Source: Rhynochetos jubatus (Eukaryota > Chordata > Aves > Eurypygiformes > Rhynochetidae). Taken from it: 64,000 bases of DNA. Below are positions 35,661 through 48,445 of this stretch, one piece after another; the first letter of the stretch is position 1; each line of letters opens with the position of its first letter. The translations under genes were made by a program, and so were the position numbers. The notes below the pieces were generated by a model. It made no database searches. It saw only the letters and a list, made by a program, of their open reading frames with translations, and had not been told where the DNA came from. Location of the stretch: the NCBI GenBank assembly GCA_027574665.1, contig CM050649.1, positions 68,794,998 through 68,858,997 of the forward strand, written 5' to 3'.

Positions 35661-36654
35661 CTTGTATCTTAAGAGTCCATCAAACTGTTCTGCATAAACT
35701 TGTCCTTTTGCACCATAATTTCACCTGTTCGTCTTATGTTTCCAAATACGCAATGACTTTTCCCCTTTCTCCCTGTTAAACCAATGTTCTTACCTTCATT
35801 TTTTACCCACCCACCTTGTGTTGTGCATCTCTTTTTTATTCCCCTCACCATAAAATCAGGATTTAAACTAATAATTTTAAACCCATATATGCAATAAATG
35901 CATAACACCCAGCCTGTGAAATTCTGCAGTACTGCCTACTTTTCTTGTTAGTGTTACCACCAGTCTCTGGTCTTTTAAAATGCATTTTGAAACGCAAGAC
36001 CCATAACCAATTTATACCAATTGTCTTACAGAGGAAGATAAGATAAGCCAAAATACTAATATCTTATGTTGTTTCACCAGGTGGTCTACACAGCACCCTT
36101 TCACAAAGGATGTCGTTTAATGTAATAACAAATTTCCAACGTTTATGTACCCACCTGTGGATGGCATGTTAGAAACTGATCTCTGTCACTTTGGCTCACA
36201 TATGAAGCAAGAACTATTCAGTATTTGGTCAGTGGCTTGGGAGTGAAGAGTGCAAAAACAAAAAGTCATCTAAATAATAATGATAGGTGGTACAGTGAAC
36301 ACCTTTCTGCAATTTGGCCATGCCTCAGTCCTAGAAGTCACATGCCAGAGACAGTGATGTCTTTTTTTGATCTCTTTTAGAAATTAAGTATGAATGAAAC
36401 TCTAACAGTGGTTGCAGATCTTTACATCTGTTCCCTTAATTTCTCCAACATGGAGCACTGCTTTAGCAGAATCCTGGAGGAAAGCAAACAGCAATAAATC
36501 TGACTTCCCTCTGGGTAAACCCTGCAAAGGTATATAAAAGGGTGAGGGATGGGGTATGAATCTCACTTCAGTGCATCAGTAATCTTATTGGGCTAAATCC
36601 AGGGTGGAGGACTCAGATTAACTCACAGCTACATACTGCAGGTTTTCAAATTTT
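35661..36654. other. Non-coding stretch
   Basis: No supported gene or clear repeat. Confidence 0.5.
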
Positions 36655-37470
36655 CATAGTGTAAAAAGCAAAAAGGAACACTTAGATCATCTAATCTGCT
36701 TTCTTCTTGATCACAGGCACTTATCTTTCACACAGTTATCCCTACCTTGAGCCAAATAGTTTCTCTGCAGCTAAAGTATATCTTCCTGAGAGGCATCTAA
36801 TCTTGATTTGAAGATCTCTGGAGATGGAAAATCCACCACTTCCCTCTATAATGTGTTCTGATAGCTAATAGCTATCAGCATTAAAAGTGTGTGCCTTATT
36901 TCCAAATTGAATTCATCTGGCTTCAGGCTTCAGCCTTTGGTTCTTATTATGCCTTTTTCCACTAGATTACAAAGTCCTTTCATATCCATTATTTTCTGCC
37001 TGAGAAGGTATATATGCCATAAGCAAGTCACCTCTCAATCTTCCTCCTCATAAACAGAAAGATCCAACCCTTTAAATCTCTCACCAGAAGGCATTTTCTC
37101 CCATTTTCAAAACATTTCTGTATTTCCTCTCTACCCTCTCCAGTAGCTCCACTGTGTCTTTCTGAAAATGTGGACTGCAGAGTGGATGCAATATGCCAGC
37201 ACTGGTCTCACCAATTTATAACAGAAATCTCTCCTGCTCCCTTACTGACCATTCAGGAATCATGTTGGTTTTTTTGCTGTATCACCCCATTCTGAGCTAC
37301 AGTCTAGTTGCTTGTCTAGTATGAATCCTCCATATTTTTAAGTTACTGCTTTCAGTTATTCAGTTCTGTGGTTTTCATCCTCTTTCTAGAAAGGTAATTT
37401 AGGCTTGGGCTGTATTAAAGCACCTTATTTCTAATAACCTAGTTTACTAAGCAATCTTTTCCATCTCCAC
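36655..37470 (-). mobile_element. Ancient CR1/L3-type LINE, minus strand
   Basis: About 800 bases of old antisense CR1-clade LINE. It starts around TTAGATCATCTAATCTGC and continues through a long pyrimidine-biased region with CAAGTCACCTCTCAATCTTC, GTGGACTGCAGAGTGGATGC and CACTGGTCTCACCAATTTA, each matching the order of CR1-clade 3' regions in amniotes. It is more diverged than the other CR1 copies here and so is older. Confidence 0.8.
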
Positions 37471-37616
37471 AGTTTTCTCTCTGTTCTTTACCACTGACTT
37501 ATTGATAAATGCTTCCATGAGTCATTTCATGTTAACTTCTGAACCTGTTGACTTGCAATCATTTGTCTGGTACCAGTTCTTGTGGAAGCAGAGGAGAAAT
37601 ATCTTGTATCAGCTTT

Positions 37617-37752
37617 ATAGAACCACAGAATGGTTTGGGTTGGAAAAGACCTTAAAGACCATCCAGTTCCAACCCCCCTGCCATGGGCAGGGACACCCTC
37701 CACTAGACCAGGTTACTCAACGCCTCATCCAGCCTGGCCTTGAAGACAGTCA
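37617..37752 (-). mobile_element. CR1 LINE 3' end, minus strand
   Basis: A well-preserved antisense CR1 terminus: ACCACAGAATGGTTTGGGTT, then GGAAAAGACCTTAAAGACC, then CATGGGCAGGGACACCCTCC and CATCCAGCCTGGCCTTGAA. It is only ~135 bp long, hence 5'-truncated, and is among the younger CR1 copies in the window. Confidence 0.95.
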
Positions 37753-40700
37753 GAGATGAATTGTTTGCATTGTTTTGCATAAGAGTAACAGCATGGGAGG
37801 GGGTCTGATAATTAACCTTGTCTGTTTGCCTTCTGTAGCTTTCCTTCTGTGTCAGGAATTGTTCAAAATTATCAACTATATCATGAACATTTGTCCAGCT
37901 GCTCTTAGGAATTCTTAAATGCTGGTTCTCCAATGCTGCTGATTTCATAATGTGAATAATTATTTTTTGTTGTTCAACACCCTTTCCAATTACTAATGGG
38001 GCACCCTCTTCATTATCTTTATGTGATGCAAGTAGGGCTGAACACTTTTTTGCCTTGGAACAGTCAATTCACCTAAAGACATTAGTTTCAATATATCTAA
38101 AAGTATTCAAGAATCTGGAATGAACTGGACCAATGGGTATCGTAGGATTTAAATGTAATGCCAAAACCAGAAAGGAGTTCTGCATTCTTACACTTTTACA
38201 TCCATAAATATTAGTCACACATGAAGTGCGAAAGGAAAGCTCAAATCTCCCTGTTTTTGACTGGGAATAAGAATGTGACCCTGTTCTCTTGACTCACAGG
38301 AAATAGCTTAAGTACTGAGATAAAGGAATGCTGGACTGAAGGCCTTCTACTTTTCTTCTTCCATCGTGACCAAGCACCTAGCTAGACATTGGGCCACTGA
38401 AAGCAAATACAAATGGACATTAGAAAGTTCTTTTTCTATATGCTGAAAATCTGAAAAAAAATAAAATCTGTTTGGATTTAGCTGAAACCAAATATATTGC
38501 TTTGATTGCCAAATAACAAAAAAAAAATCTATAATTCATACAACACACGTATAAATATATAATTTTGCTTTTTCAGATTCAACCCAGAAATATTTATTAA
38601 AAATTCTACACTTCCAACTTTATAATGAGCAATTCTACCACCTCAACATTCTGAAATTTCTATAGTATGTATAGATTATTTTGTTCGTGTAAAATTTAAA
38701 AATGCTATCCTGATTACGGTTCTGCTTGGCATACATTTTTGCCTGGTTCCTCTACCTCCTTATATTAATTTTCTGTGCTTTATAGGTTTTACTGGGATAC
38801 ACATAGCTTAGGTCTGTAACATGTTTGTCAACACAAAGTTTTGCATTAGTAATGTCATTTTGGATGTTCCATGTACTCTTCAACCAAAGATAGTACCTGT
38901 CCCACCCATGAGATGGAGCTCACTCTGTGCAGCTATTTGGACTAACAGAATGAGGTCCCAATGTCCCATTGCTCCACAACAACAACAAAATCTGCATCTT
39001 CAAATGTACTGTGCAACCAAGGTTTCAACAACAGTGTTTGTGATGTCTTCTGCTCTTACTGTCGGAATCAGGAAGATTTCCCAGCAAATCATTTTTATTG
39101 CCTTCATCACACCATCTTGTCATCTGCTATTTCATTTTATTCCAGTGAATACAGCATTATTATAAACTGAATGGGTTCATAAAGCTTCCCAGTCTTGGTA
39201 TGGTTAGCTTGTGGACTACTCTTCAGGCAAATAACTGAAAAAGTCCGCAGCAGTGCTTCTAGCCTGTGTCTATAACATTAATTAGAAGAGGTTCAGGAAG
39301 CAGTCTCTTGCCCGGAGTCTATCGGCAACAGTTGGTGAGGTGTACACTGCTTAGGACTTTTCCTTCTTTGGGGCAGATTTGTTTTTGAATCACCTTCAAA
39401 CAGATTCTGCCAGCAGCTGAGCAGTGTAAACCTTCAATGTGAGGATTTCAGGGCCACAAAACCCCATCTACGCTGTGCATAGCAATAAGCATACACACTC
39501 GCAATTCATTAAGGACAGCAAAAATACCTAGAAGCATACTATTTATTTAGATATCTAATCTCCTTTTTATAAGATGTTAATTTAGACAACTCAAAATTCA
39601 GACCCTAAATGCTTCTGCTGAACCACCCTTGTATTATTAGGTCACCTGTGGCTTAGACAGTCTAACACCCCCTTTACCCAGGGGTCAGGCATTTGCCTAA
39701 ATGTCATCGCTGAGCTTCGTTGCTTCAGTGTCAGGAGAAATCCTTACACAGAGAAACCTGATGGCAGGAGACAACCTAGGGTTCTTCTTAAAATTAGAAA
39801 CTTCCAGCTGGGTCCCAGCCAAAGGCATACAGATTTTTCTGCCCTAACTGCTGAGATGCGCTCATAGGGTAGTAGAAAGCAGCATCCATAGCTGATGAAT
39901 CTGGGAGCCAAGCTGAAGCAAGGAGCCCAGCATTGACACCCGGCACTGCCTGCTGGAGTTTTTCTCAGCTACCTGGAAGCCACCCAGGCCAGATGCCTGA
40001 AACTAGGGATCGTGAATTAATACAAACAAACAAAAAAAGAAGACAAGATGCAGTTCAACAAACCTTTTAATCTGGCATGACTACACATTGAGAGACTGAT
40101 GCTTCCACTGAATCAGGCTGTAGTACAGCTCCAGAGAGAAAAGTGGTTTAGATAATATTGACAATCAGTGCCTATTCAAATGCCCATTTTAACTGAAAGA
40201 AAGACTGCACATATCAAAGAACAATATTTAAGATACAAAACCTCACCTTTCTCTATTGTTATGTAATGTAATAGCCATAAATGCGTATACTTCTTAACCA
40301 ACTAAAACGGTTATATACCACCTTGCCTCTTATGCCATTTATCACAAGAAACTACTCTGTGTAGTCCAGTACTGTGTTAGGGAAATGAGAGGAACACTTA
40401 TTCCTTCACATTAGTTAACATGTCAAAAGCTTTTTATCTCAAAGATATTAAATGGTAAGAACAGTGTGTTTCAACTTCTAAATTGTCATACATCAAAGAT
40501 TTTGGAGGACTTCTTTTTTAAATTGACAGTTGTCATTTAATATACAGTATGATCCAAAGCATATTATTTCTGAATGTTACCAGGGAGATTTCATTGGCTT
40601 TTGTGACATTTGCAGTCTTTGGTATAATTGGCTAACAGCTTTTTTAACTTAATGTTTTTTAAGAAATAATGTACCTGGTGGTCTGGGGTTTCACATCTTC

Positions 40701-41990
40701 TGTGTTCTCTCTTCTTTGTTGTCCAAAAATGTTACCGTAATGATAAAAAGTGACATTATTTTAGAAGATAAGAAACACCAAAATTATTTTCTGTCTGACC
40801 TTTACAGTTACCAGAACAAGCGGCTTCTGTTAGCAAAATAGTTCAAGCTTTTTATTACAAAAGGATATTTGGCAGTATTCCACAAGAAAAAAAAAAACCA
40901 TGTAGTTCTTGTCAGGGGAAGTCATTAAGCCTGCTCTCTTTATGCCAGGTTAACATTTTAACAAAAATAAAATTCTGGATATTTTAAGATGGAGGAGGAA
41001 GTTGACTCCGAGAGGCAGGGATATTTCACATAATGCTCTTTATGAATGTACCAATGTAGATTTATGTCTTTGACTACACCACATTGAAGCAAATACAGTG
41101 GGTTCACCCAAAAGTTCAAGGAGATTTTGGTGATCATTTCCCAGCTGCACATTTAAGCATTCAGAGTTTTCTTCTTCACCCTGGTCTGTTGTGTTATTAG
41201 AATGATGCTCCTTCTTTAGGGGAGGCCGGGGGGTGGGGCAAGGGGGTAAGACAGATAAACCACTGAATGGCTCAGTGTGACTAAATCACTATATTTATAG
41301 TTTTAAAAATAGTTACAGCTACTCCTCAACCATACAGTTTTTTCCAGGTAAAGGCTTACAAATCAGTTGTTAGCTCCACTCCATACCTCTCTCTGTTGAC
41401 TTTACAAGCTAGCAAAGAAGTTTAGAGGTGGAAGTGCTTGAGTATTCAGACACATCCAGCACAGATCCTTTTGAACTGCTGTTGTCGTTGCTCTGGTTCT
41501 TCAGCCCAAGTAAGGATGATATATGTCTTGCTTTCAGCTCACATGACAAAGATATGACATTGTTGTCACTGATTCTTAAGAAAAAACTCTATGAGTCAAA
41601 TTACAATAGCAACAAAAGTTAGAACAAAGCCCTCTTTCTTGTTGAAACGGTTTGCTGGTTCAGTCTTCTGCTCAGCTGGTGGTACTGTACACAGCCTACA
41701 AAGGGATGAAATTTATTTTAGGTGCGTGAAAGAAAAAACACTGTTTAAAAACATAAGATTCCTTTAGGAAAATAATTGGAGGCAGTAATAGTCATTAACT
41801 CTGGAATACATAATTCTTCCTACAATTCTTAATATAAAGTGAACACTGTTGCATGCCACAGTATTAAAGAATATATGAGTTAAATATCTTCCTGCTTCGA
41901 AGATGCGTAGCCTAAAACCTGAAAAATTACAATATATGTAAATTGTCATAAAGGACTGACTTTACTGACCATTTCTTTGTGTTTGGGGGA
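37753..41990. other. Non-coding stretch, over 4 kb
   Basis: No supported gene. The 114-codon frame at 38821-39165 is low in information and probably chance; it contains a short CAACAACAAC run. Some AT-rich parts (40190-40640) have an enhancer-like texture, but nothing specific can be claimed. Confidence 0.5.
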
Positions 41991-42440
41991 TAGATTTCTG
42001 CATGGCATAATATTTCCACTTACATTGGTTTCCTGGCATGAAAATGTTTATTGCACTCATTAGCTAAGAGGATGTCGGCACTGGTCCAATGAACACAGAT
42101 CTGCCTTCTGATTTCAGCCATTAAATTGCAATGGGATTCATAGGCTTAACGTTGTGGGTGTGAGAATAATAAAATGGAACTCCATCTTTAGCCCAGTTAC
42201 CATGGATGCAGTTAAAGGTCATAGTGGCAGCTGCTAACTAGTTGCCTTTTTAGCTGTATTTCCCCTCCTGCGATGTGGTTTTGTGTACCTTAGTTTCTGC
42301 AGTTCTGCCTTAGAGCAATTCCACTTCCTTAACTTGGCATTATGGATGTCTTCCTCAACATGACGAGTGCATTCCCATAAATATGGTTGCCATGGACATC
42401 CCTTTATTCAATTATTTGTGTTTTAATGGAAAATGAATGT
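41991..42440. other. Candidate conserved non-coding element
   Basis: A complex stretch with ATTAAATTGCAATGGG, CATTAGCTAAGAGG and TAAAATGGAAC motifs and ATGGATGCAG/CATAAATATGGTTGCCATGG pieces. No repeat or frame explains it. I infer possible regulatory function; alignment is needed. Confidence 0.22.
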
Positions 42441-45400
42441 AAAGACCTTAGCAAAAAATAGAAATGCAGCCTGTTCAACATCCCGAATTATTTTCATTTT
42501 CTGCATTCTGCTTCACATTCCTAACTGGGAGAAAAAGAAAAAAAGAAAGAAAAAAAAAAAAGCCCTGTATATAGTGAATTCCCATCTCTGTTTAAACTCA
42601 TAATGGGTTCAGGCACTGAGGCATTCACAATGTGGAACATCAACTACTACTTCTCCATTCGGCCCAAAGTCCTAGGAGTTAATTCCCTGTACTGCATGAA
42701 GTGTCAGAGTAATTACTGCTGATCAGCCCTATTTCTCAGCATTCTGTCCTGCTCTGAGAGGCACCCTGTTTATTGATGCACCGCCACATCACCACAGTGC
42801 TTTCATTCAGGCAAGCTTCTTAATCGAAAAGGTTTGGACAATGCAGGATTTTCAAAGAGAAGAAGTGGAAAAAAATTAAAAGTAGCCAAGTAAAATAAAG
42901 TGAATGGTAAAGAAACCTGAAAGCTCTACAAAATATTTCCTTATGTCAACACTTCATTTCAATAGATTTTAAAACTCCTGTTCATTTCCAAAAGAAGATA
43001 CTGTGAGTCTTTTCTGTGGTGACTCAACTACGTGATCATGTCCTTTTTGAAGATTTTCAAGAGCACAGTGCTGGAAGCCTTCCTTGAGGAACGTTTATTG
43101 TTTTTTGTTCTGTTTATACACAGGCTATGACTGTGTCAACCTTTATGAACCACAATACAAAGAAACTTTTTTTAACTTCTTGCCTCTCTGTTTTAAAGAT
43201 ACATTTATATAACCTGTCATTTCAGAAAAATAAATTAAGTACTATATGAACCAAATGTTTCAGTTCCACACAAGGGTGGCTTCCGGTTCTCTTTGGCAGG
43301 ATGCCACTTTATTCACTTTTATTTCAAACACAATGTGAAACTTTTAATTTTAATATAGTGTATGACTACGATGGCTATAAAGCCTAGACTGTGACTAATT
43401 CATGCTCCTCCTCTCCTTACACTCCTGTGAATTTTAGAGGGTGACAGAAAGTTACACTGACTTCATTTCAACTTAAATACCGTCAGGCTTTGTGTATTTG
43501 TTAGTGAAAGAAGAGACATTTATTTGGGATGGCATTTTAATTTAGGACTCGTTGTTTACCTTTATTAAGTTGCTTTTGGGCAACTAGTATGTATATTCTT
43601 GTGTGTCTGTGGCTACCCAGCCCATCGAGAAAGTAATTTTTCAGTTGAGTCTGTTTTGCCTGGAGAAGTGAAATAGATTGCCACATGGAAGAGGAAACAA
43701 ACAGGTAATGACAAACACAAGTGTGAAAAAAGCAGTTGTCTAACTGTTTGCTGAGATTTTTTTAATGCATTCACCCCCTCTGTGGAATTCCTTCATTAAA
43801 AAATAATAATAAGTTTCATAAGTTGTTCAGCAGTGTTGTTGAAAATATCAGAATAAGACTGCTACAACTATTAGTGTCCCGTTCTACTCTTTCCTCCACC
43901 ATACTTTTAATCAGAGAATTTCTTCTTGTGCCTTGTTTACTGTTGATATTTTCTGGCTGATTGGATAGGAATGACATTTTGACAATTTACTGTAGCAGTA
44001 AGCACTGTACAAACAAAAGGTGCTGATGAAAACTCGGAACCCATTATTATGTAAATTATGGCTGACTAACACAGATTCCATCTCCCAGTCACCATCATTG
44101 AGACCAGTTTTACTCAATGATAATAATTTTCATGATTGCAGTCTTCAGAGAGATCAGAAATATGCTTTAGCTGTTGCATTTATCTACTGCGGGTACTTGA
44201 CCCTTAATTAAATTCTGAAACTTTTTTATATAATAAAGTAAAATACAGCTGACACTTCTATTCAAACAAAGAGCATCAAACATAGATATTCCAAATAAGA
44301 TAAAGGTATTTCAGACTTACCTTGTTGTAATGCTAGTAAACACAAAGACTACAATATCTTTTGAAAGAGAGCTTAAAGCTTAAAATAAAAATAAAGAAAA
44401 AAAAAAGGCAGCATGCTGTTGGGCAATTTAAATGCTGTGTTCACTGAATGCTGGGCTCGCTCTGCAGAATGGTCTTGAACTTTATATTAAAATATGCATG
44501 ACAGGAAACAAAAACAAATGAGCTTTGAGTATATAGATGATGTTTGTCTGCTTCCATATGCTATTGCGGTCATAAGTGCAAAAAGATTAAAAAATAAAAT
44601 AATAGGATTGTTAATGTTCGCCACTAACTTTCATAAGACAGTACTCTCCCAAATCTTGAAAACCGTACTTGGTAAAACTATTCCTCCCAAAAACAGATTA
44701 GAAGCAACTCAAGGTGCTGCACTACTGAGCTAGTGTCCTGCTGCTAACAGATACAAGAAAAATAGTAATACATATATGTTCCAAAAAAACAAGACTGGGA
44801 AAAATAATACACTGTAGAGAAAAAAGGAGCATGGTTTTCATTTAATATTTTCATTTTTTAAGGCAGCTCTGTAAGCTTTTAGTACGTCTTTTCTCTCTCT
44901 CCACCCCCATCCAGTTTTCCCCTCTCCTCCCCACTCTCCCCACCAGTTTTTCAAGTAAAAAAGTGCCCATTCCAGGTAAGCAGTAACAGTCAAGCTTAAA
45001 AGAAGGTAGAGTATTATAAAAATAGAGATTCAGTATTTCTTTAGACATAGCACTTTGCTAAACTGTCAGTTCATAGAGCCAATGAGCTAAGAAAAGTAAT
45101 TACTTAAGTGGATTTCATGAAGAGTAGAAAGATGATTGTGCCACATTAAATAACAATTGTATCCTTAATGATGTGTTGGACTATAATACAAACATCCTTC
45201 TGCCATTATATGCACTACAATATACCTTTCTAATTACTCCGGTGGCTTCCTCTTCCTTTATTAAGAGGCTATGCTTTCAGTGACTGTGTAAGCATTATAT
45301 GAGCGTTTTTTTCTTTTTTTTTTTTTTTTTTTAACTACAGTGAGTGCAGCTGCGTGGTCATTGATAAATTGGTTATAAATTACTGACACATTGTATATGA

Positions 45401-45640
45401 ATGAAAACATTGTTGTATTCCTTTTTTTTTCTTCATGAAATACAATTTTTCCTAGAAGTGATATAATGAAATTCAATAAAATTATTTATCTGTGTTTCTT
45501 TGTTTTTTCTAGATATGTAAGCAGTACAGTAATATAAGTCCAAACAATTAATAAGGCATATTCAAGACAACATGGCAAACTTAAGAAACAAAGCTAGAAT
45601 TGGTTAGATAATTTGGTATTGCTAATTTCAGTGATTTTTT
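42441..45640. other. Non-coding stretch
   Basis: No supported gene. A/G-rich low complexity lies at 42530-42560. A T run of about 19 bases lies at 45314-45332. A pyrimidine tract ending in CACCAG lies at 44885-44946. Confidence 0.5.
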
Positions 45641-45649
45641 GCTTACAGC

Positions 45650-45800
45650 CTGTGAACCCTTAGGGATTCTTGGGCTTCCTGTCAGTGGTCCCTGAAAAAG
45701 CTGGTTTATTATCTGCAAGCTTAAATATATTACATGGGTGATCCTCTCCTCTAAAAATATTTTTAGACTGCAAATTTAAAAAGGTTGAAAACCACATCTC
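45650..45800. mobile_element. Possible old hAT-type element relic
   Basis: The end AAAAAGGTTGAAAACCAC resembles the common amniote hAT-type terminus GGTTGAGAACCACTG. A TGTCAGTGGTCCCTGAAAAA block lies upstream. Highly decayed; no clear opposite terminus is seen. Confidence 0.3.
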
Positions 45801-48330
45801 CATTTCATTGCTTATATTTTGTCCCTTAGAGATGGAAGCCTTGCACTCAGCAGTGCTTTCTATAAATCAGTTTTCTATGATTCCTAGAGTTACTTTTGTG
45901 CACTATCTGACCATTCATTAACCTTGATTTCCTAACATTCTGTCAGCACACAGCGCTTACACTTGGACCTAGTTAAAGTTTGCACACATTAATAGTCCCA
46001 CCAAGAAAAAGAATACTTATTTTATGTGGAAATTCTCCCAAATGTGTAAAGGGATTAAAGAACTGGGGGGAGGGGGGGGGGGGGGGGATGATAAAATTAG
46101 GCAAATCTGGATCCTCTGTCAGAGCTTCACTTAACTCTTACAATACAAATTTTCATGCAAAAGGAAACAAGTAAGTAAACAAAATAAAACCTGCAAAGTA
46201 TTCTTCTCTTGTTGTCTCTTAGTAGAGATGTGCTCCTTTAACTCATAACACATGTTCTGCTATCTATTAATGCCATTATTAATGACATTAACAGCAATAC
46301 TTCTATTAAGAGTCCACTTTTATGCATATTGCACTGCAGTCCCGAAGTGGGTACTCAAAGTCATGCCGTGGCAATTTTATCAGTAAAATCCATGGAATAT
46401 TGTCAAAGTTCTTTATCACTGTTGGGTGACCTGAAATTAGCTTAGGCTAAAGAGAACAATATTCTTGTTTTGAAACTGAGGTTTGACCCTTTTGGAATAT
46501 GGCAATAACTGTAAAAATATGTCACAATATGACCAAACTGCTTTGTGGTTCTCATCAATATTATATTCCTTTTGTGAAAAAACCAGGACCCATTGCACAG
46601 CTAGTTTCACATCTCACTGTTCACACATTGTCAGACTAATAAGCAACAATGTCCATAATTTAAAATAAAATCCAACTATAAAATTCATCTGTAATTAACA
46701 TAATCAATTTCCTACAAGCAACTCAGTAGGTATATATTTTCTCTTCAGTCTCAAATTCTTACTGGTACAGTAAGAGCTCTGTGCTTGGATTGCGTGCTAG
46801 GCAGAATTATGGGAATCTTTATAAATTCCCTGCTACGCTGCTTGGTTAGCTAAATTCAAGATTAGTAAATGGTCCTTGGAAAGTAAACAGAGTAGCCCCC
46901 CTGTTACTGCATTTGAAGGGTATATACATAGCCATATATCCTTCTGCAGTCAGTCATTAGAAGTCTGAGCCAAAACAAAAAAAAAAAAAGTGTTGCCTCG
47001 TAAAACTGCAACTAAGTCAAATTTTTGCACTTGGATGAGCAAGTATAATACTGCGAATAATCTGTCATTCTTACATGTACTCCTTGTCATCTACAGAGTA
47101 TCCATTTACTCAGTGCTCCAAAGAATCAGGCCCACCATGAGGTGACAAATTCTGTCACACCGTTTTCTGGGAGAGGAAGATGCACAAATCTTCTGCTTTG
47201 TTCTGAAAGTTAGCACTTGCCTAGTGCAGAGATTACATCCAAGCAAATCATATCTTGAAAATTGAACTAAGTTATTGAAGGTGCGTTGCTTATATCATTT
47301 TCCACTATTTTTTAAGGAAATAAATACCTCTGAGAAAAAAAAAAAAAGTGAAGTTGGGCAAAGATGGTTACATATAATGTCTCAGGCACACTTAGCAATT
47401 TATAATTGTCACATCGTATCACAGATCTTCCTTCTTGTGATGGTGAGCCAGTTTCTCTTCAAGTTTGGGAAAAAAAAATACTTTTTCCCAATTAATAGCT
47501 CATATATGTGAAACTTATAACTAACATCTTGGACACTGAGGAAACCTCAAATGTGTTTAGACACTTAAGTGAAAATTTTCAGACTTTGAAATCTTTGGTC
47601 AGCGGATTACTTGCTCTTGAGTGCTTGGACTCTGCTGGGCTCTTGATTTTCCTCAGGGTGTCTAATGTTCCTTGTTACCTGAAGTTGTTGTATCTAGAAA
47701 TGCTTCTATAAAAGAAAAAGTTGAACTACCCAGCTTTCTCTTTCTGCTGTGTTAAGGAAAAAGCTTTGATTTCCAGGTGCTTTTCTTGTTACAGGTTATC
47801 TCCAGATCACCAGAAATGGGTTAAAGATTAAGTTAACCTCATGTTACTTCCAAAGATTGACATCCAGTTTGCTCTAGAACAGCATGAACGAGACTGACAT
47901 GGAGAAATAATTTCCTGACACAGATTCATCTGCTGTTGTTTGTTACAAAAAGCAGATTGCTCGCTGTTGTGGCAATGAAGGCTGGAGTTAGAGATGTAGC
48001 TCCTACACGGTCAGCACCTGCCTTATGAGGGCCACAGTGATCTGTTCATTCCCATCATGCCAGAAGTTGGTCAGACCTGCTGGGAGGCAGTGTTGGTATT
48101 GCAAGGACAGAGGGTAGCTCTGCGGTATAAGCAGAATTCATGATACCTAAAGGTCCGAAATAACTCTGATGATGGGAGCCAACCTTGACAGCAAAGAAGC
48201 AGAATACCTTAGCGTCACTGATGTAGCAATTTTTCCTTTCTGTTCGGCCTTCTGATCAAAGTACTTGGAAGCATAGTACGCAGTATTGGTTAGGCTTGGC
48301 AACAGCTCTGCCAGGTGGCAAAGCCACTTT
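45801..48330. other. Non-coding stretch
   Basis: No supported gene. It includes the poly-G tract at 46065-46087 and short A runs near 46977-46989 and 47336-47346. Confidence 0.5.
46065..46087. repeat. Poly-G tract (G6-A-G16)
   Basis: Six guanines, one adenine, then sixteen guanines. The third long G-type run on this strand. Confidence 0.95.
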
Positions 48331-48445
48331 ATCAACATTATACAGAAGGGAAACCAAGGCACAGAGACATAAAGTGACTTACCTAAGATTGAATGCCAAG
48401 GTGTTGTGGAGGTAGAAAGAGTGCTGGTTTGAAATCTGCATCTGA
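48331..48445 (+). mobile_element. MIR/CORE-SINE relic
   Basis: ACAGAAGGGAAACCAAGGC followed by ACAGAGACATAAAGTGACTT and ACCTAAGATTGAATGCCAAG matches the 3' part of MIR, whose consensus runs GATGAGGAAACTGAGGCACA, then GAGAGGTTAAGTGACTTGCC. The later GTTTGAAATCTGCATCTG resembles the MIR GATTCGAACCCAGG end. MIR copies are ancient in amniotes and scarce in birds. Confidence 0.75.

Noticed and set aside
38821..39165. 114-codon plus-strand frame
   Set aside because: No domain; includes a low-complexity CAA run; overlapped by another short frame.
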